Shown: piece after piece, positions 51,636 through 60,698 of the stretch
How positions within the stretch are numbered: the first letter of the stretch is position 1
How the letters are laid out: each line of letters begins with the position of its first letter
Assembly: GCA_902613065.1 (NCBI GenBank)
Contig: CACMFU010000008.1
Span: forward strand, 1 to 64,000
DNA: 64,000 nt
Source of the DNA: an uncultured Pelagibacteraceae bacterium
GTDB taxonomy: Bacteria; Pseudomonadota; Alphaproteobacteria; Pelagibacterales; Pelagibacteraceae
Direction of reading: 5' to 3'
Notes under the pieces: generated by a model
The model's input: only the letters and a program-made list of their open reading frames with translations
The model's database searches: none
Told to the model about the DNA's origin: nothing
Made by a program: the position numbers and the translations under genes

Positions 51636-52123
51636 TGATAAAGAAAATATTTTTTTCAATGTTCTTTTTAATTTTTTTAGCAGGAACATCTTTTGCTGCT
51701 GGATCTAGTAGTGATTCTGGATCAACAGAAAGCCATTATGATAAGGCAGTGAAATTGATTAAAGCTGCAAAAAAATTAGAAAAAAAAGGTAAAACAGAGA
51801 AAGCAATTAAAAGATACGAAAGAGCAATTAAATTTTTAGTTAAGTCAAATAAGATGAAGCCAAATAAAGCAGACACATTAAATTATCTTGGATTTGCAAC
51901 TAGAAAAACTGGTGATTTTGAAAATGGTGAAAAATATTATCTTCAAGGTTTAGCTATTGAGCCAAATCACATAGGAATTAACGAATATCTTGGTGAATTA
52001 TATGTTGCAACCAATAGGATGAATTTAGCAAATGAAAGATTGAGTGTTCTAGAGGGATGTAATTGTGAAGAATACAATCAGCTAAAAGGTGTTATAGACG
52101 GATCTAAAAAATCAAAATACTAG
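51635..52123 (+). CDS. Exported TPR-repeat protein
   Basis: The 162 residues have a signal peptide ending near TSFAAGS, a Ser/Gly linker and two to three tetratricopeptide-like helical repeats (TLNYLGFATRKTGDFENGEKYYLQGLAIEPN as the clearest region). TPRs bind partner proteins; the partner is unknown. It shares a base with pxpA and its stop overlaps convergent dctM by four bases (shared CTAG). Whether it relates to pxpA or only shares the transcript is unclear. Confidence 0.8.
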   Translation: MIKKIFFSMFFLIFLAGTSFAAGSSSDSGSTESHYDKAVKLIKAAKKLEKKGKTEKAIKRYERAIKFLVKSNKMKPNKADTLNYLGFATRKTGDFENGEKYYLQGLAIEPNHIGINEYLGELYVATNRMNLANERLSVLEGCNCEEYNQLKGVIDGSKKSKY

Positions 52124-53430
52124 TTTATATTTTTTATCATTTGCTCAGGCATCCAAAGAGCAATTTCTGGAAATATCACAACCAAGATAACAGCAAAAAT
52201 CATTAGCAAGAAGAGTGGAAACGCGCTTCTTGCTATATAACCCATATCTTTATTAGCCATACCCTGAAGAACAAAAAGATTAAAACCAACCGGCGGCGTG
52301 ATCTGAGCCATTTCGACAACAATAACTAGAAAAACACCAAACCAAATCATATCAAAACCTGCTTGTCTAATCATTGGTTCAATTATAGCCATTGTTAAAA
52401 CTACAGCAGAGATACCATCAAGAAACATTCCAAGAATTATATAAAAGATCATTAAAACAAAAATTAAAACATATGGAGAAAGTTCCATTCCTTCAATCCA
52501 TAGAGCAAGATTTCTTGGCAATCCTGTAAAACCCATTGCCAGAGATAAAAAAGTGGCTCCAGCTAATATAAAAGCTATCATGCAAGAAGTTTTAGTAGCA
52601 CCCAAGAGAGACTCTTTAAATGTTCTTAAAGACAAACTCTTTTGAAAGTATGATAAAATTAATGCACCTACTACACCCAAAGAAGCTGCTTCGGTTGCGG
52701 TTGCTATACCAGTATAAATTGAGCCAATAACTGAAACTATTAATAATATTACAGGTATCAGTTTTCCTGATTTCCTTATCTTTTCCATAAGTGAGAAGTC
52801 TTGTTTAAAAGTAGGCATGGATTTTTTATTTATTAAAGACCAAATCATTACATATGTCATAAAGATCAACGCAATCATTATTCCTGGTACAATTCCAGCA
52901 ATAAATAGTTTTGCTATCGACTCTTGGACAGTCACACCATAAATAATTAAAATAATTGAAGGTGGAATTAGAAGACCCAGCGTTCCTGAACCAGCTAAAC
53001 TTCCAAGCAGAATACTTTCTGGATATTTTCTTTTTCTTAGTTCTGGAATAGACATTTTTCCTACTGTGGCTACAGTTGCTGCAGAAGATCCTGAAATAGC
53101 TGCAAATAAAGCACATCCAACTATATTAACATGCACTAAGCCACCGGGTAGTTTCTGCATCCATGGGGATAATCCTTCAAATAAATTTTCAGATAACTTC
53201 GTCCGAAATAAAATTTCACCCATCCAAACAAATAAAGGAAGTGCAGTTAAAGTCCATGAAGATGAAGCTCCCCAAATTGTTGTTGCCATCGCATCACCAA
53301 CTGGCCTTGTGGTGAACAGCATCATTCCTATTGATGAAACTCCAACCATACTTATAGCAACCCAAATTCCCGAGCCTAAAAATATCAAGAGAACACTTAT
53401 AAAAAATATAGTAAGTAAAATTTCAGTCAT
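52120..53430 (-). CDS. dctM: TRAP transporter large permease subunit
   Basis: The 436-residue DctM-type protein has about twelve helices and landmarks LLGSLAGSGTLGLLIPPSIILIIYG in part, AISGSSAATVATVG and ITPPVGFNLFVLQG. It forms the sodium-driven channel of a TRAP transporter with DctQ and the binding protein DctP. It overlaps dctQ by eight bases. The carried substrate is not readable from the permease. Confidence 0.93.
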   Translation of the reverse strand: MTEILLTIFFISVLLIFLGSGIWVAISMVGVSSIGMMLFTTRPVGDAMATTIWGASSSWTLTALPLFVWMGEILFRTKLSENLFEGLSPWMQKLPGGLVHVNIVGCALFAAISGSSAATVATVGKMSIPELRKRKYPESILLGSLAGSGTLGLLIPPSIILIIYGVTVQESIAKLFIAGIVPGIMIALIFMTYVMIWSLINKKSMPTFKQDFSLMEKIRKSGKLIPVILLIVSVIGSIYTGIATATEAASLGVVGALILSYFQKSLSLRTFKESLLGATKTSCMIAFILAGATFLSLAMGFTGLPRNLALWIEGMELSPYVLIFVLMIFYIILGMFLDGISAVVLTMAIIEPMIRQAGFDMIWFGVFLVIVVEMAQITPPVGFNLFVLQGMANKDMGYIARSAFPLFLLMIFAVILVVIFPEIALWMPEQMIKNIN

Positions 53431-53914
53431 TTTTTTTTGTTTGTATTTTCAAAACTAATTGATGAGATACACATATGAAAAATATTAGTGATCCTAAAGC
53501 AACACTAGTTTGTGGTATCCAAATTAAAATTTCGTCAGCTCCTTCGCTTCTCTCTTGAAATTCATAAGATATTTTTAGCATTTTTAAAAAATAAAAAGCT
53601 AGATAACCAGAAAAAATAGTTGCAACTATCAAACTCCATAATTCCAAAAATCTCTTTTTAATCCCAGTAGCTTTTTCTAAAAATAAAGTAATTCTAATGT
53701 GACCACCTTCTACAAAAGTATAAGATAAAGCAAAAAAAGATGAGGCAGCCATACAGTACCCAGAGTATTCTGCTAATCCTCTTATATAAAAACCAAATAT
53801 TCTTGATGATATTCCAATTAAAATAAAAACAGCAACCAAAATAAGAAAGAATGCAGCGATATAGCCTGAGTAAATATAAAGATTATTTAAAAATTTATTG
53901 ACTTTAGCAAACAT
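53423..53914 (-). CDS. dctQ: TRAP transporter small permease subunit
   Basis: A 163-residue, four-helix DctQ-type protein with RGLAEYSGYCMAASSFFALSY in part and GGHIRITLF, typical of the family. The start codon lies two bases after the U-tract side of a strong hairpin (53917-53943), so it has no ordinary ribosome site. It is followed by dctM with an eight-base overlap. Confidence 0.9.
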   Translation of the reverse strand: MFAKVNKFLNNLYIYSGYIAAFFLILVAVFILIGISSRIFGFYIRGLAEYSGYCMAASSFFALSYTFVEGGHIRITLFLEKATGIKKRFLELWSLIVATIFSGYLAFYFLKMLKISYEFQERSEGADEILIWIPQTSVALGSLIFFICVSHQLVLKIQTKKND

Positions 53915-53916
53915 AT

Positions 53917-53943
53917 AAAAAGGCCGTTTAATACGGCCTTTTT
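53917..53943 (-). terminator. Terminator-like hairpin between dctP and dctQ
   Basis: AAAAAGGCCG and CGGCCTTTTT form a perfect ten-base-pair stem around a seven-base loop, with the U-run on its 3' side. It works on either strand. Because dctP, dctQ and dctM are transcribed in the same direction, it lies inside the operon and would let most transcripts end after dctP. It is the clearest intrinsic terminator in the window. Confidence 0.8.
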
Positions 53944-53955
53944 AATTATAATGAT

Positions 53956-54927
53956 TTAATTATAAGCAGCAAGAACACTAGCACCTCTATCGCCAGCTTT
54001 TTTCTTCCATTCTTCTGCCATTATAGCACCAACTTTTTTGAAATGACTTTCAAGGGCTGCATTTACTTTGCCTACTTTCATTCCAGCATCAGCTAAAGCT
54101 TTTTTATCAGCAACATTTCCTTTTTTTGAAAGTGCCCAACCTTTTTTTTCAGCAACTGCTGCCTCTTCCATAATCATTTTTTGTGTAGCTTTATCTAATT
54201 TATTCCAAGAACCTCTGTGAGCTACAATCATATTTTTTGGAAACCAAGCTGCAATATCATAAAAATACTTTACTCCATTTTCCCAAATTTTACTGTTCTT
54301 ACCAGTAGTTGGTGAAGTAATCATACTTTCAACCGCACCAGTTGAGAATGCTTGGCTTATTTCAGCTGCTTCTATTTTTGTAGGCGCCATACCTGTCAAT
54401 TCAGCCATTCTAATAGTTGCAGAATTATACGCTCTAAATTTTAAACCTTTTAAATCAGCAACACTGTTAATCTCTTTTTTACTATAAAGACCTTGCGCAG
54501 GCCATGGTACAGCGTATAAAAATACAAGACCTTTTTGATCTAAACCTTTGATTATTGCAGGCTTTGATGCTTGATACAGTTTCATAGCATCATCATAAGA
54601 TGTCGCAAGAAATGGTTGCGAGTCAATCTCTAATAACGGATCCTCTTTACCTAGAGCCGACATAAATCTTTCACCAATTTGAGCTTGTCCAGTTCTAACA
54701 GCCCTAAATATCTCTCCACCTTTAAAAAGAGATCCACCTGGGTGAGTTACTATTGTTAATTTTCCTCCACTTTTTTCTGAAACATTTTTAGCAAATTCAG
54801 CTGCATTAGCAGAATGGAAGTTGCTTGCACCATAAGCTAGTGCCATATCCCATTTTTCTGTAGCAAAAGCATTAGCAGTTAAAAGAACAGAAAATAAAAC
54901 AGAGAACAAAATTTTGAAAAGTTTCAT
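53956..54927 (-). CDS. dctP: TRAP transporter substrate-binding protein
   Basis: A 323-residue periplasmic DctP-type protein with a signal peptide ending near ANAFATEKW, then VKYFYDIAAWFPKN and PTKIEAAEISQAFSTGAVESMITSP-like family regions (only part quoted). It captures the substrate for DctQM. Its GGAGGA ribosome site (54936-54931) is strong. Family position suggests carboxylate-type substrates, as the conserved Arg in KFRAYNSATIRMAE binds a carboxyl group; the exact one is unknown. Confidence 0.92.
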   Translation of the reverse strand: MKLFKILFSVLFSVLLTANAFATEKWDMALAYGASNFHSANAAEFAKNVSEKSGGKLTIVTHPGGSLFKGGEIFRAVRTGQAQIGERFMSALGKEDPLLEIDSQPFLATSYDDAMKLYQASKPAIIKGLDQKGLVFLYAVPWPAQGLYSKKEINSVADLKGLKFRAYNSATIRMAELTGMAPTKIEAAEISQAFSTGAVESMITSPTTGKNSKIWENGVKYFYDIAAWFPKNMIVAHRGSWNKLDKATQKMIMEEAAVAEKKGWALSKKGNVADKKALADAGMKVGKVNAALESHFKKVGAIMAEEWKKKAGDRGASVLAAYN

Positions 54928-55002
54928 AAATCCTCCATATTTCTAAAAAATATATCTCATTATGTATTAAAACTTAAATCAATAAAAATTTTTGATGTTT
55001 TA

Positions 55003-55033
55003 TTGAAATATAATAAATAATTACTATTATAAT
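55003..55033 (+). promoter_or_regulatory. Predicted terC promoter, possibly leaderless
   Basis: TTGAAA (55003-55008) is followed by TATTAT (55025-55030, spacer 16) or TATAAT (55028-55033, spacer 19). Either places the transcript start near 55037-55040, at the TTG start codon of terC. No Shine-Dalgarno is present. Confidence 0.4.
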
Positions 55034-55039
55034 AGCATC

Positions 55040-55651
55040 TTGATAGAACAATCACTCATTTTACTGCAAATTATATTTATAGACATTATTCTAGCTGCGG
55101 ATAATGCAATAATAATAGGATTGATTGCTGCTAATTTTGTTCCAAAAAATAGAAAAAAGATAATATTTTGGGGCGTAGTTGGTGCGTTAGTTTTCAAAGT
55201 TATATTTGCAATATTTGCAACATATTTATTTAAGTTTTACTTCATTAAAATTCTTGGAGGACTACTTTTAATTTGGATTGTTAACGACTTAAGAAAAGAT
55301 TTATTTGAAATTCAAAAAATAAAGTCTCCTAAAAAGAAATCTATGGAGCCTTCATTTATCAAAAGTATTTACAAGGTTTTATTTGCAGATATTACAATTA
55401 GTTTTGATAACGTTATTGGGGTTGTGGGAGCAGCCAAAGGTAATTTTGGTTTTATGATTTTTGGCTTGGTATTATCAGTAGTTCTTACTGGAGCCTTAGC
55501 TACTTATTTAGCAAATTATATACAAAAACATTTATGGATAGCTTATATAGGTTTAGGCTTTATATTATTGGTTGCTATTCAATTAGTAATAGGTGGGCTA
55601 GTCGATTTAGAAATTTTAAATATTAATGAAAAATATATAAAGTATTTCTAA
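55040..55651 (+). CDS. TerC family integral membrane protein
   Basis: A 203-residue protein with about seven helices and the paired acidic membrane motifs ILAADNAIIIGL and ITISFDNVIGVVGAAKG that define TerC/YjbE-type proteins, which are linked to metal (especially manganese) export. The likely start is a TTG at 55040; no upstream in-frame ATG fits. It is divergent from dctP (112-bp gap) and ends two bases from the convergent glyoxalase gene. Confidence 0.88.
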   Translation: MIEQSLILLQIIFIDIILAADNAIIIGLIAANFVPKNRKKIIFWGVVGALVFKVIFAIFATYLFKFYFIKILGGLLLIWIVNDLRKDLFEIQKIKSPKKKSMEPSFIKSIYKVLFADITISFDNVIGVVGAAKGNFGFMIFGLVLSVVLTGALATYLANYIQKHLWIAYIGLGFILLVAIQLVIGGLVDLEILNINEKYIKYF

Positions 55652-55653
55652 TA

Positions 55654-56073
55654 TTACCAAGTTCCAGTATTTTCCATTGATGACCAGGGCTCTTTAGGAG
55701 GAAGATTTCCTTCCTGAAGTATTTCTATTGATATTTTATCTGGTGATTTCACAAATGCCATATGACCGTCTCTAGGTGGTCTATTAATTGTATAACCCAT
55801 ATCCATTAGTCTTTGACATATTTCGTATATATTTTTAACTCTATAAGCTAAGTGACCAAAATTTCTAGATCCCTCTCCTAAATTGTCACCGTCCCAATTA
55901 TAAGTTAGTTCAATTTCTGCATTATTGTCGTTTGGTGCAGCTAAAAAAATTAATGTATATCTGCCTTTTTCATTTTCCATTCTTTTTGTCTCTTTTAAAC
56001 CAAGTCCATCACAAAAAAATTTTAACGACTCCTGAATATTAGAAATTCTGATCATTGTGTGTAAATATTTCAT
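55654..56073 (-). CDS. gloA: Glyoxalase I (lactoylglutathione lyase)
   Basis: Isomerises the glutathione adduct of methylglyoxal. The 139 residues have the two VOC half-domains: MIRISNIQESLKFFCDGLGL, then AEIELTYNWD, FGHLAYRVKNI and a C-terminal KISIEILQEGN with the metal Glu. The length and GloA-like ligands fit, and glutathione synthesis genes are present in the window. It is 20 bp downstream of guaA on the same strand. Confidence 0.87.
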   Translation of the reverse strand: MKYLHTMIRISNIQESLKFFCDGLGLKETKRMENEKGRYTLIFLAAPNDNNAEIELTYNWDGDNLGEGSRNFGHLAYRVKNIYEICQRLMDMGYTINRPPRDGHMAFVKSPDKISIEILQEGNLPPKEPWSSMENTGTW

Positions 56074-56093
56074 AGTAAAATTATAATTTATTT

Positions 56094-57665
56094 CTATTCT
56101 AGTTCAATAGTACTTGGTGGTTTAGAAGTCACATCATAAACTACTCTATTTATACCTCGAATATTATTAACTATTTTATTTGATACCATTTGCATAAATG
56201 ATTTATTAAATTGAAAATAATCCGCTGTCATCCCATCTTCAGATGTTATTGCTCTAAGCAAACATAAATATTCATAGGTTCTATTGTCTCCCATGACACC
56301 AACAGTTTTAACAGGCAGTAATGCAGCATATGCCTGCCATATCTTATGATATAGATTGTGTTCTCTTAATGCATTTACAAAATAATTATCTGCTTCTTTT
56401 AAAATTTTTATTTTTTCTTTAGTAATTATGCCTGGCATTCTAATTGCTAAACCAGGACCAGGAAAAGGATGTCTAAAAATAATTTCTTTACTTAAATTTA
56501 ATTCTAGACCTAACATTCTAACTTCATCTTTAAATAAATACTTCAATGGCTCAACCAATTTTAATTTCATCCTTTTCGGTAGACCGCCTACATTATGATG
56601 AGACTTAATTTTTGACGTTTGACTTCCTGTTACAGATTTACTTTCAATTAAATCAGGGTATAGAGTTCCTTGAGCTAAAAATTTTACATTTTTTATTTTT
56701 TTTGCGTATTTTTCAAAAAGTTTGATAAATAAATTTCCAATAATTTTTCTTTTTTTTTCTGGATCTGTTACGTTTTTTAATTTGCTTATAAATAATTGTT
56801 CAGCATTTACATAAATTAAATTCAATTTAAATTTTTTTCTAAAAGTATTTACTACTTGTTTTTCTTCGTCTTTTCTGAGCAGGCCAGTATTAACGAATAT
56901 ACAAGTTAGGTTTTTTCCAATCGCATTACTAATTAATTTTGCTACTACACTGCTATCTACACCACCAGATAATGCACAAATTACTTTAGAATTTCCAACT
57001 TGTTCTTTAATTTGTTGCATAAGTTTAGATTTTTGATTTTTTGATGTCCAATTTTTTTTAATTTTACAAATTTTAATTACAAAGTTTTTTAATATTACTT
57101 TGCCTTTAACTGTATGGGAAACTTCTGGATGAAACTGTATGCCATATATTTTTTTTTTTACATTTTCTATCATACATAATTTCGAATTCGAGGATTTTGC
57201 TATAACTTTAAAACGTTTAGGTAATTTAATTACCTCATCTCCATGGCTCATCCATACATTGGTGGATTTTTTTGAAAAGAAATTTTCGGTTAAAGCGCTT
57301 TTTTTTAATTTTGTAACTTTTGCTAACCCGAATTCTCTTGATTTTGCTCGTTTTACTTTACCTCCTAATTCTTTAGAGATTATCTGGTGGCCAAAACAAA
57401 TACCTAAAATTGGAATATTTAAGCTTAATATACTTCTATTGAATTTAACTTTTTTATTTTGATAAACATTTAAGGGACCACCTGATAAAATGATGCCTTT
57501 CACATTTTTTTTATTTTTGTAGTTTTTAAGTTTGTTGTGACTTATAATTTCGCAAAAAACATTTAATTCTCTTACTTTTCTTGCAATTAATTGTGTAAAC
57601 TGAGACCCAAAATCGATTATTAAAATTTTATCTAGATTATTTTCAAGACGCATCTTTTTTTTCAA
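56094..57665 (-). CDS. guaA: GMP synthase (glutamine-hydrolysing)
   Basis: Converts XMP to GMP with glutamine and ATP. The 523 residues contain the amidotransferase domain ([17 protein letters not shown], catalytic Cys in LGICFGHQ, His in GIQFHPEV), the ATP-pyrophosphatase domain ([10 protein letters not shown]) and the C-terminal dimerisation domain ([21 protein letters not shown]). Start at 57665 or an in-frame ATG at 57653. Either overlaps the TPR gene that separates it from guaB. Confidence 0.96.
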   Translation of the reverse strand: MKKKMRLENNLDKILIIDFGSQFTQLIARKVRELNVFCEIISHNKLKNYKNKKNVKGIILSGGPLNVYQNKKVKFNRSILSLNIPILGICFGHQIISKELGGKVKRAKSREFGLAKVTKLKKSALTENFFSKKSTNVWMSHGDEVIKLPKRFKVIAKSSNSKLCMIENVKKKIYGIQFHPEVSHTVKGKVILKNFVIKICKIKKNWTSKNQKSKLMQQIKEQVGNSKVICALSGGVDSSVVAKLISNAIGKNLTCIFVNTGLLRKDEEKQVVNTFRKKFKLNLIYVNAEQLFISKLKNVTDPEKKRKIIGNLFIKLFEKYAKKIKNVKFLAQGTLYPDLIESKSVTGSQTSKIKSHHNVGGLPKRMKLKLVEPLKYLFKDEVRMLGLELNLSKEIIFRHPFPGPGLAIRMPGIITKEKIKILKEADNYFVNALREHNLYHKIWQAYAALLPVKTVGVMGDNRTYEYLCLLRAITSEDGMTADYFQFNKSFMQMVSNKIVNNIRGINRVVYDVTSKPPSTIELE

Positions 57666-58077
57666 ACTCTTTTAGGCGTTTGTTAATAGATGCGATTTTA
57701 TCACAAAGGTTCGAGCATATTTTCTTAAAATCATCTCTAAGTTCCTCTGCTTTAGAAAAATTAGATCTTTCTAACTCAATATCTATTAATAGATACATTG
57801 CCTCTTCGTTGTTTGGCTCGAGTAGTAAGACTGTATTTATATTTTTTTCCAGTTCTGTTTTGTTTTCTTCATTTTTAAATATTTTTGCTAAATATAGATA
57901 TGACTTTGAGTCTTTGGGATTGTATACAATATTTCTTTGAAATAAAAATTTTGAATCTTCATATTTTTCATTTTCATAAAGACTTTTTGCTTCATCAAAA
58001 AAATTAACTTTCTCCGCGTTAACATTAAAAATTAAAGTAAAAAGTAAAATTATTGCTAAAGTAATTTTTTTTATCAT
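57643..58077 (-). CDS. Exported TPR-like protein between guaB and guaA
   Basis: A 144-residue protein with a clear signal peptide ending near FNVNAEKVN and helical repeats of TPR type ([18 protein letters not shown], then [18 protein letters not shown]). It overlaps guaB by four bases and guaA by up to 23, so it is locked into the purine operon, although it should act outside the cytoplasm. Function unknown. Confidence 0.75.
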   Translation of the reverse strand: MIKKITLAIILLFTLIFNVNAEKVNFFDEAKSLYENEKYEDSKFLFQRNIVYNPKDSKSYLYLAKIFKNEENKTELEKNINTVLLLEPNNEEAMYLLIDIELERSNFSKAEELRDDFKKICSNLCDKIASINKRLKEFEKKDAS

Positions 58078-59138
58078 CTTTTTATTTCGTCTATGTTATG
58101 TACCATACTTTCATAAAAACCTGCTTTAGTAATTTTGACAAATTTTGGTTTTTTTCTGAGATCTTTAATTTTTTTTGCACCTAAGTATCCCATTGATGAT
58201 TTTAAACCCCCTACTAGTTGGTAGATTATTTTTTCAACTGTGCCTTTGTATTTAACAAAACCTTCAACACCTTCTGCTACATATTTTGAAGTATCTTTTT
58301 GTTTTGATTGAAAATATCTATCTGCTGATCCTTTATTCATAGCTCCAATAGATCCCATGCCTCTAAAACTTTTAAATAATTTACCACCTCTTTTAATAAT
58401 TCTACCTGGAGCCTGATCTGTTCCTGCAAATAATGATCCAATCATTACCGCATCTGCTCCTGCTGCAAGTGCTTTTGCAATATCCCCAGAGAATTTGATA
58501 CCTCCATCAGCTATTAATGTTGTTTTACTTTTGCCCATACCTTTTTTTACATCTAAAATTGCACTTAACTGTGGAACTCCTATCCCCGCAACTAATCTTG
58601 TAGTGCATATAGATCCTGGTCCAATTCCAACTTTTATAATATCTACTCCTTGCTTAATCAGAAATTTAGCTGCTTCTGCTGTAGCAATATTACCTGCACA
58701 TAAAGCTGTTTTAGTTGGTTTAATTTTTTTAATTTTTTTTATTATTTCAGCTACTTTTTTTGTGTGGCCATGAGCTGTATCAACAACAATTAAATCGATA
58801 TTTTCTTTTAAAATTTTTTGAGCTCTTATGTGTTCGTTTAAACTTGCACCAACAGCTGCACCAACTAACATTTTTTTTGCTTTTACTTTTCTTATTTCTT
58901 TTATCTGATCATTTATTGATAAATTTCTATGTATAACACCTATTCCACCCTTTTTACCGATTGAAATAGCCATGTTAGACTCTGTTACAGTATCCATTGC
59001 TGAAGTTAGAAGGGGTATAGAAATATTTAAGTGTTTTGATAATTTAATTTCTGTCTTTACTTCTGAAGGTAAAATTTCAGAATAATTTGGTGCTAAAGTT
59101 ACATCATCGAAAGTGAGCGCTTCTTTGATAGGATCCAT
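58074..59138 (-). CDS. guaB: IMP dehydrogenase lacking the CBS (Bateman) domains
   Basis: Oxidises IMP to XMP, the committed step to GMP. At 354 residues it is about 130 shorter than usual. The barrel is complete: TFDDVTLAPNYS, HRNLSINDQI, GIGPGSICTT with catalytic Cys178, IADGGIKFSGDIAKALAAGA and SADRYFQS (flap Arg-Tyr). Residues 84-90 pass straight from EIRKVK to AKKMLVGAAVGA, where CBS domains are normally inserted. The CBS pair regulates activity by nucleotides, so that control should be missing. Confidence 0.95.
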   Translation of the reverse strand: MDPIKEALTFDDVTLAPNYSEILPSEVKTEIKLSKHLNISIPLLTSAMDTVTESNMAISIGKKGGIGVIHRNLSINDQIKEIRKVKAKKMLVGAAVGASLNEHIRAQKILKENIDLIVVDTAHGHTKKVAEIIKKIKKIKPTKTALCAGNIATAEAAKFLIKQGVDIIKVGIGPGSICTTRLVAGIGVPQLSAILDVKKGMGKSKTTLIADGGIKFSGDIAKALAAGADAVMIGSLFAGTDQAPGRIIKRGGKLFKSFRGMGSIGAMNKGSADRYFQSKQKDTSKYVAEGVEGFVKYKGTVEKIIYQLVGGLKSSMGYLGAKKIKDLRKKPKFVKITKAGFYESMVHNIDEIKR

Positions 59139-59175
59139 GTCCTTATATAAACGATTCTTAAAAAAATAAAAGTAT

Positions 59176-59787
59176 CTATCTTAAATTTTTGCAGATTAAG
59201 AAACTTTCTTTAGAATCTTTTCTACTTGCTGGAGGCTTATAGACATTAAATTTTACAAAATTTTTTTTTGAAAATGCAATTATCTCATTAAATGAAGTTC
59301 CCATAAATAATTTTGTGACAAAATAGCCATTTGGCTTCATCATTTTTGTAGCGAAATCCAAAGCTTCTAAAACTAATTCTCCAGTTATCATAGAGTCTAG
59401 ATTTTTGTTTCCCGTAGTATTGACTGCCATATCTGAAATAATTAGGTCAATTTTTCCACCAAAATAATTATTAATTTTATTTTGTTGCTCAGTATCCGTA
59501 AAATCTCCTTTTAAAATTTTTACATTCTTTATTTCTTCTATTTCTTTTAAATCTATTGCTAAATGCTTATTACATTTTAAATTATTTGATATATATTGAG
59601 ACCAACTTCCAGGAGCAGCTCCAAGATCTATTACTGATATATTATTTTTTAAAAATTTAAATTTTTCGTTAATTTCCTTTAATTTATAAACGGCTCTTGA
59701 TCTATATCCTTCAACTTTTGATTGTCTAACATAAATATCTCTTCTCTGCTTATTAATCCAATTTTTTGAGATTTTATTTTTTTTCAA
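59176..59787 (-). CDS. rlmE: 23S rRNA 2'-O-ribose methyltransferase
   Basis: RlmE (FtsJ/RrmJ) methylates U2552 of 23S rRNA. The 203 residues have QSKVEGYRSRAVYKL, the SAM motif DLGAAPGSWSQYIS, DLIISDMAVNTTGNK and FVTKLFMG, covering the K-D-K-E catalytic set. It overlaps the next gene upstream by four bases and is 37 bp from guaB. Confidence 0.93.
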   Translation of the reverse strand: MKKNKISKNWINKQRRDIYVRQSKVEGYRSRAVYKLKEINEKFKFLKNNISVIDLGAAPGSWSQYISNNLKCNKHLAIDLKEIEEIKNVKILKGDFTDTEQQNKINNYFGGKIDLIISDMAVNTTGNKNLDSMITGELVLEALDFATKMMKPNGYFVTKLFMGTSFNEIIAFSKKNFVKFNVYKPPASRKDSKESFLICKNLR

Positions 59788-60698
59788 TTAGTTTTGAACC
59801 TTAAAGATTTTGAGATTTTATTATTATCCAAAGTATTTAATTCTATCTCTAGATTTTTCTCGTTTCTCATATCTTTATCATTTACTTTAATACCACTAGC
59901 TAAATGTATAATTCCAATTTTATGATTTGGTAAAAAAGGTTCCACGAAAATTTTATTCTTTTCATCAAACTTTGGAAGTAAGTTGCTAGCTAACCAATTG
60001 CAATTATGAGGAAGAAATTCAACATCTACATTATCAATATATACGCATATATTTATTGCTAGTTGCTCTGAACCAAATATTTGTCCATGACTAAGAGTAG
60101 TTTTTAAATTTTTTTGCCAAACATTCCAACAATTAGAGTCTTTTTCTAATGAGAAAACACCAATATTAATATGCGGAGCAAATGCTAACTTTCTTGCTTT
60201 ATTAATATCAATTTTAGATTTAATAGCATGTTTAAAATTTTGAGATTTTATAATGGCTAATTTTCCAAACAACCAATTAACGTTACTTAATATTCTATAT
60301 CCAGGTGTCATTGTCTGGGTAATGCCTAGTTTGCCATTATCACAAGCCTTAAAATATAAGTCTATTGAACTCCAATCTTGAACCCAAGCATCACAATCAA
60401 TCCACAGGTATTTTTTATAGTTTGGAAAATATTTTGGAAGAAACGCTCTTGATACCTGACTTTTTAGCCATTCTTTACCTTTAACTTTAGATTGTGGAAC
60501 CTCAATATCCCATTCAGCTTTTTTTATCTCGTCTACTTTATCTTTTATAAGAGCGGTTTGCTCCTCTGTTAAACCCGCATCAAGTATACAAATAGCAACC
60601 TTTTCACTGTAATTGAATTGTTTAATAGAGTCTATTAATTCATTTAGCAATTCAAAGTAATTAGAATCTGCTAGAGAAATAATTACATTCTCTTTCAT
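59784..60698 (-). CDS. Glycosyltransferase family 8-like protein
   Basis: The 304 residues begin NVIISLADSNYFELL and carry a DxD-like motif in YLWIDCDAWVQDW (about 98-110), followed by HINIGVFSLE and FGSEQLAIN, which is the layout of GT-A fold retaining glycosyltransferases of the GT8 type. It has no signal peptide. It lies between pssA (one-base overlap) and rlmE (four-base overlap). A role in surface sugars is likely, but the donor and acceptor are unknown. Confidence 0.68.
   Translation of the reverse strand: MKENVIISLADSNYFELLNELIDSIKQFNYSEKVAICILDAGLTEEQTALIKDKVDEIKKAEWDIEVPQSKVKGKEWLKSQVSRAFLPKYFPNYKKYLWIDCDAWVQDWSSIDLYFKACDNGKLGITQTMTPGYRILSNVNWLFGKLAIIKSQNFKHAIKSKIDINKARKLAFAPHINIGVFSLEKDSNCWNVWQKNLKTTLSHGQIFGSEQLAINICVYIDNVDVEFLPHNCNWLASNLLPKFDEKNKIFVEPFLPNHKIGIIHLASGIKVNDKDMRNEKNLEIELNTLDNNKISKSLRFKTN

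Noticed and set aside
57139-57462. Plus-strand open frame of 107 codons inside guaA
   Set aside because: Shadow of the GATase domain of guaA; no ribosome site or homology.
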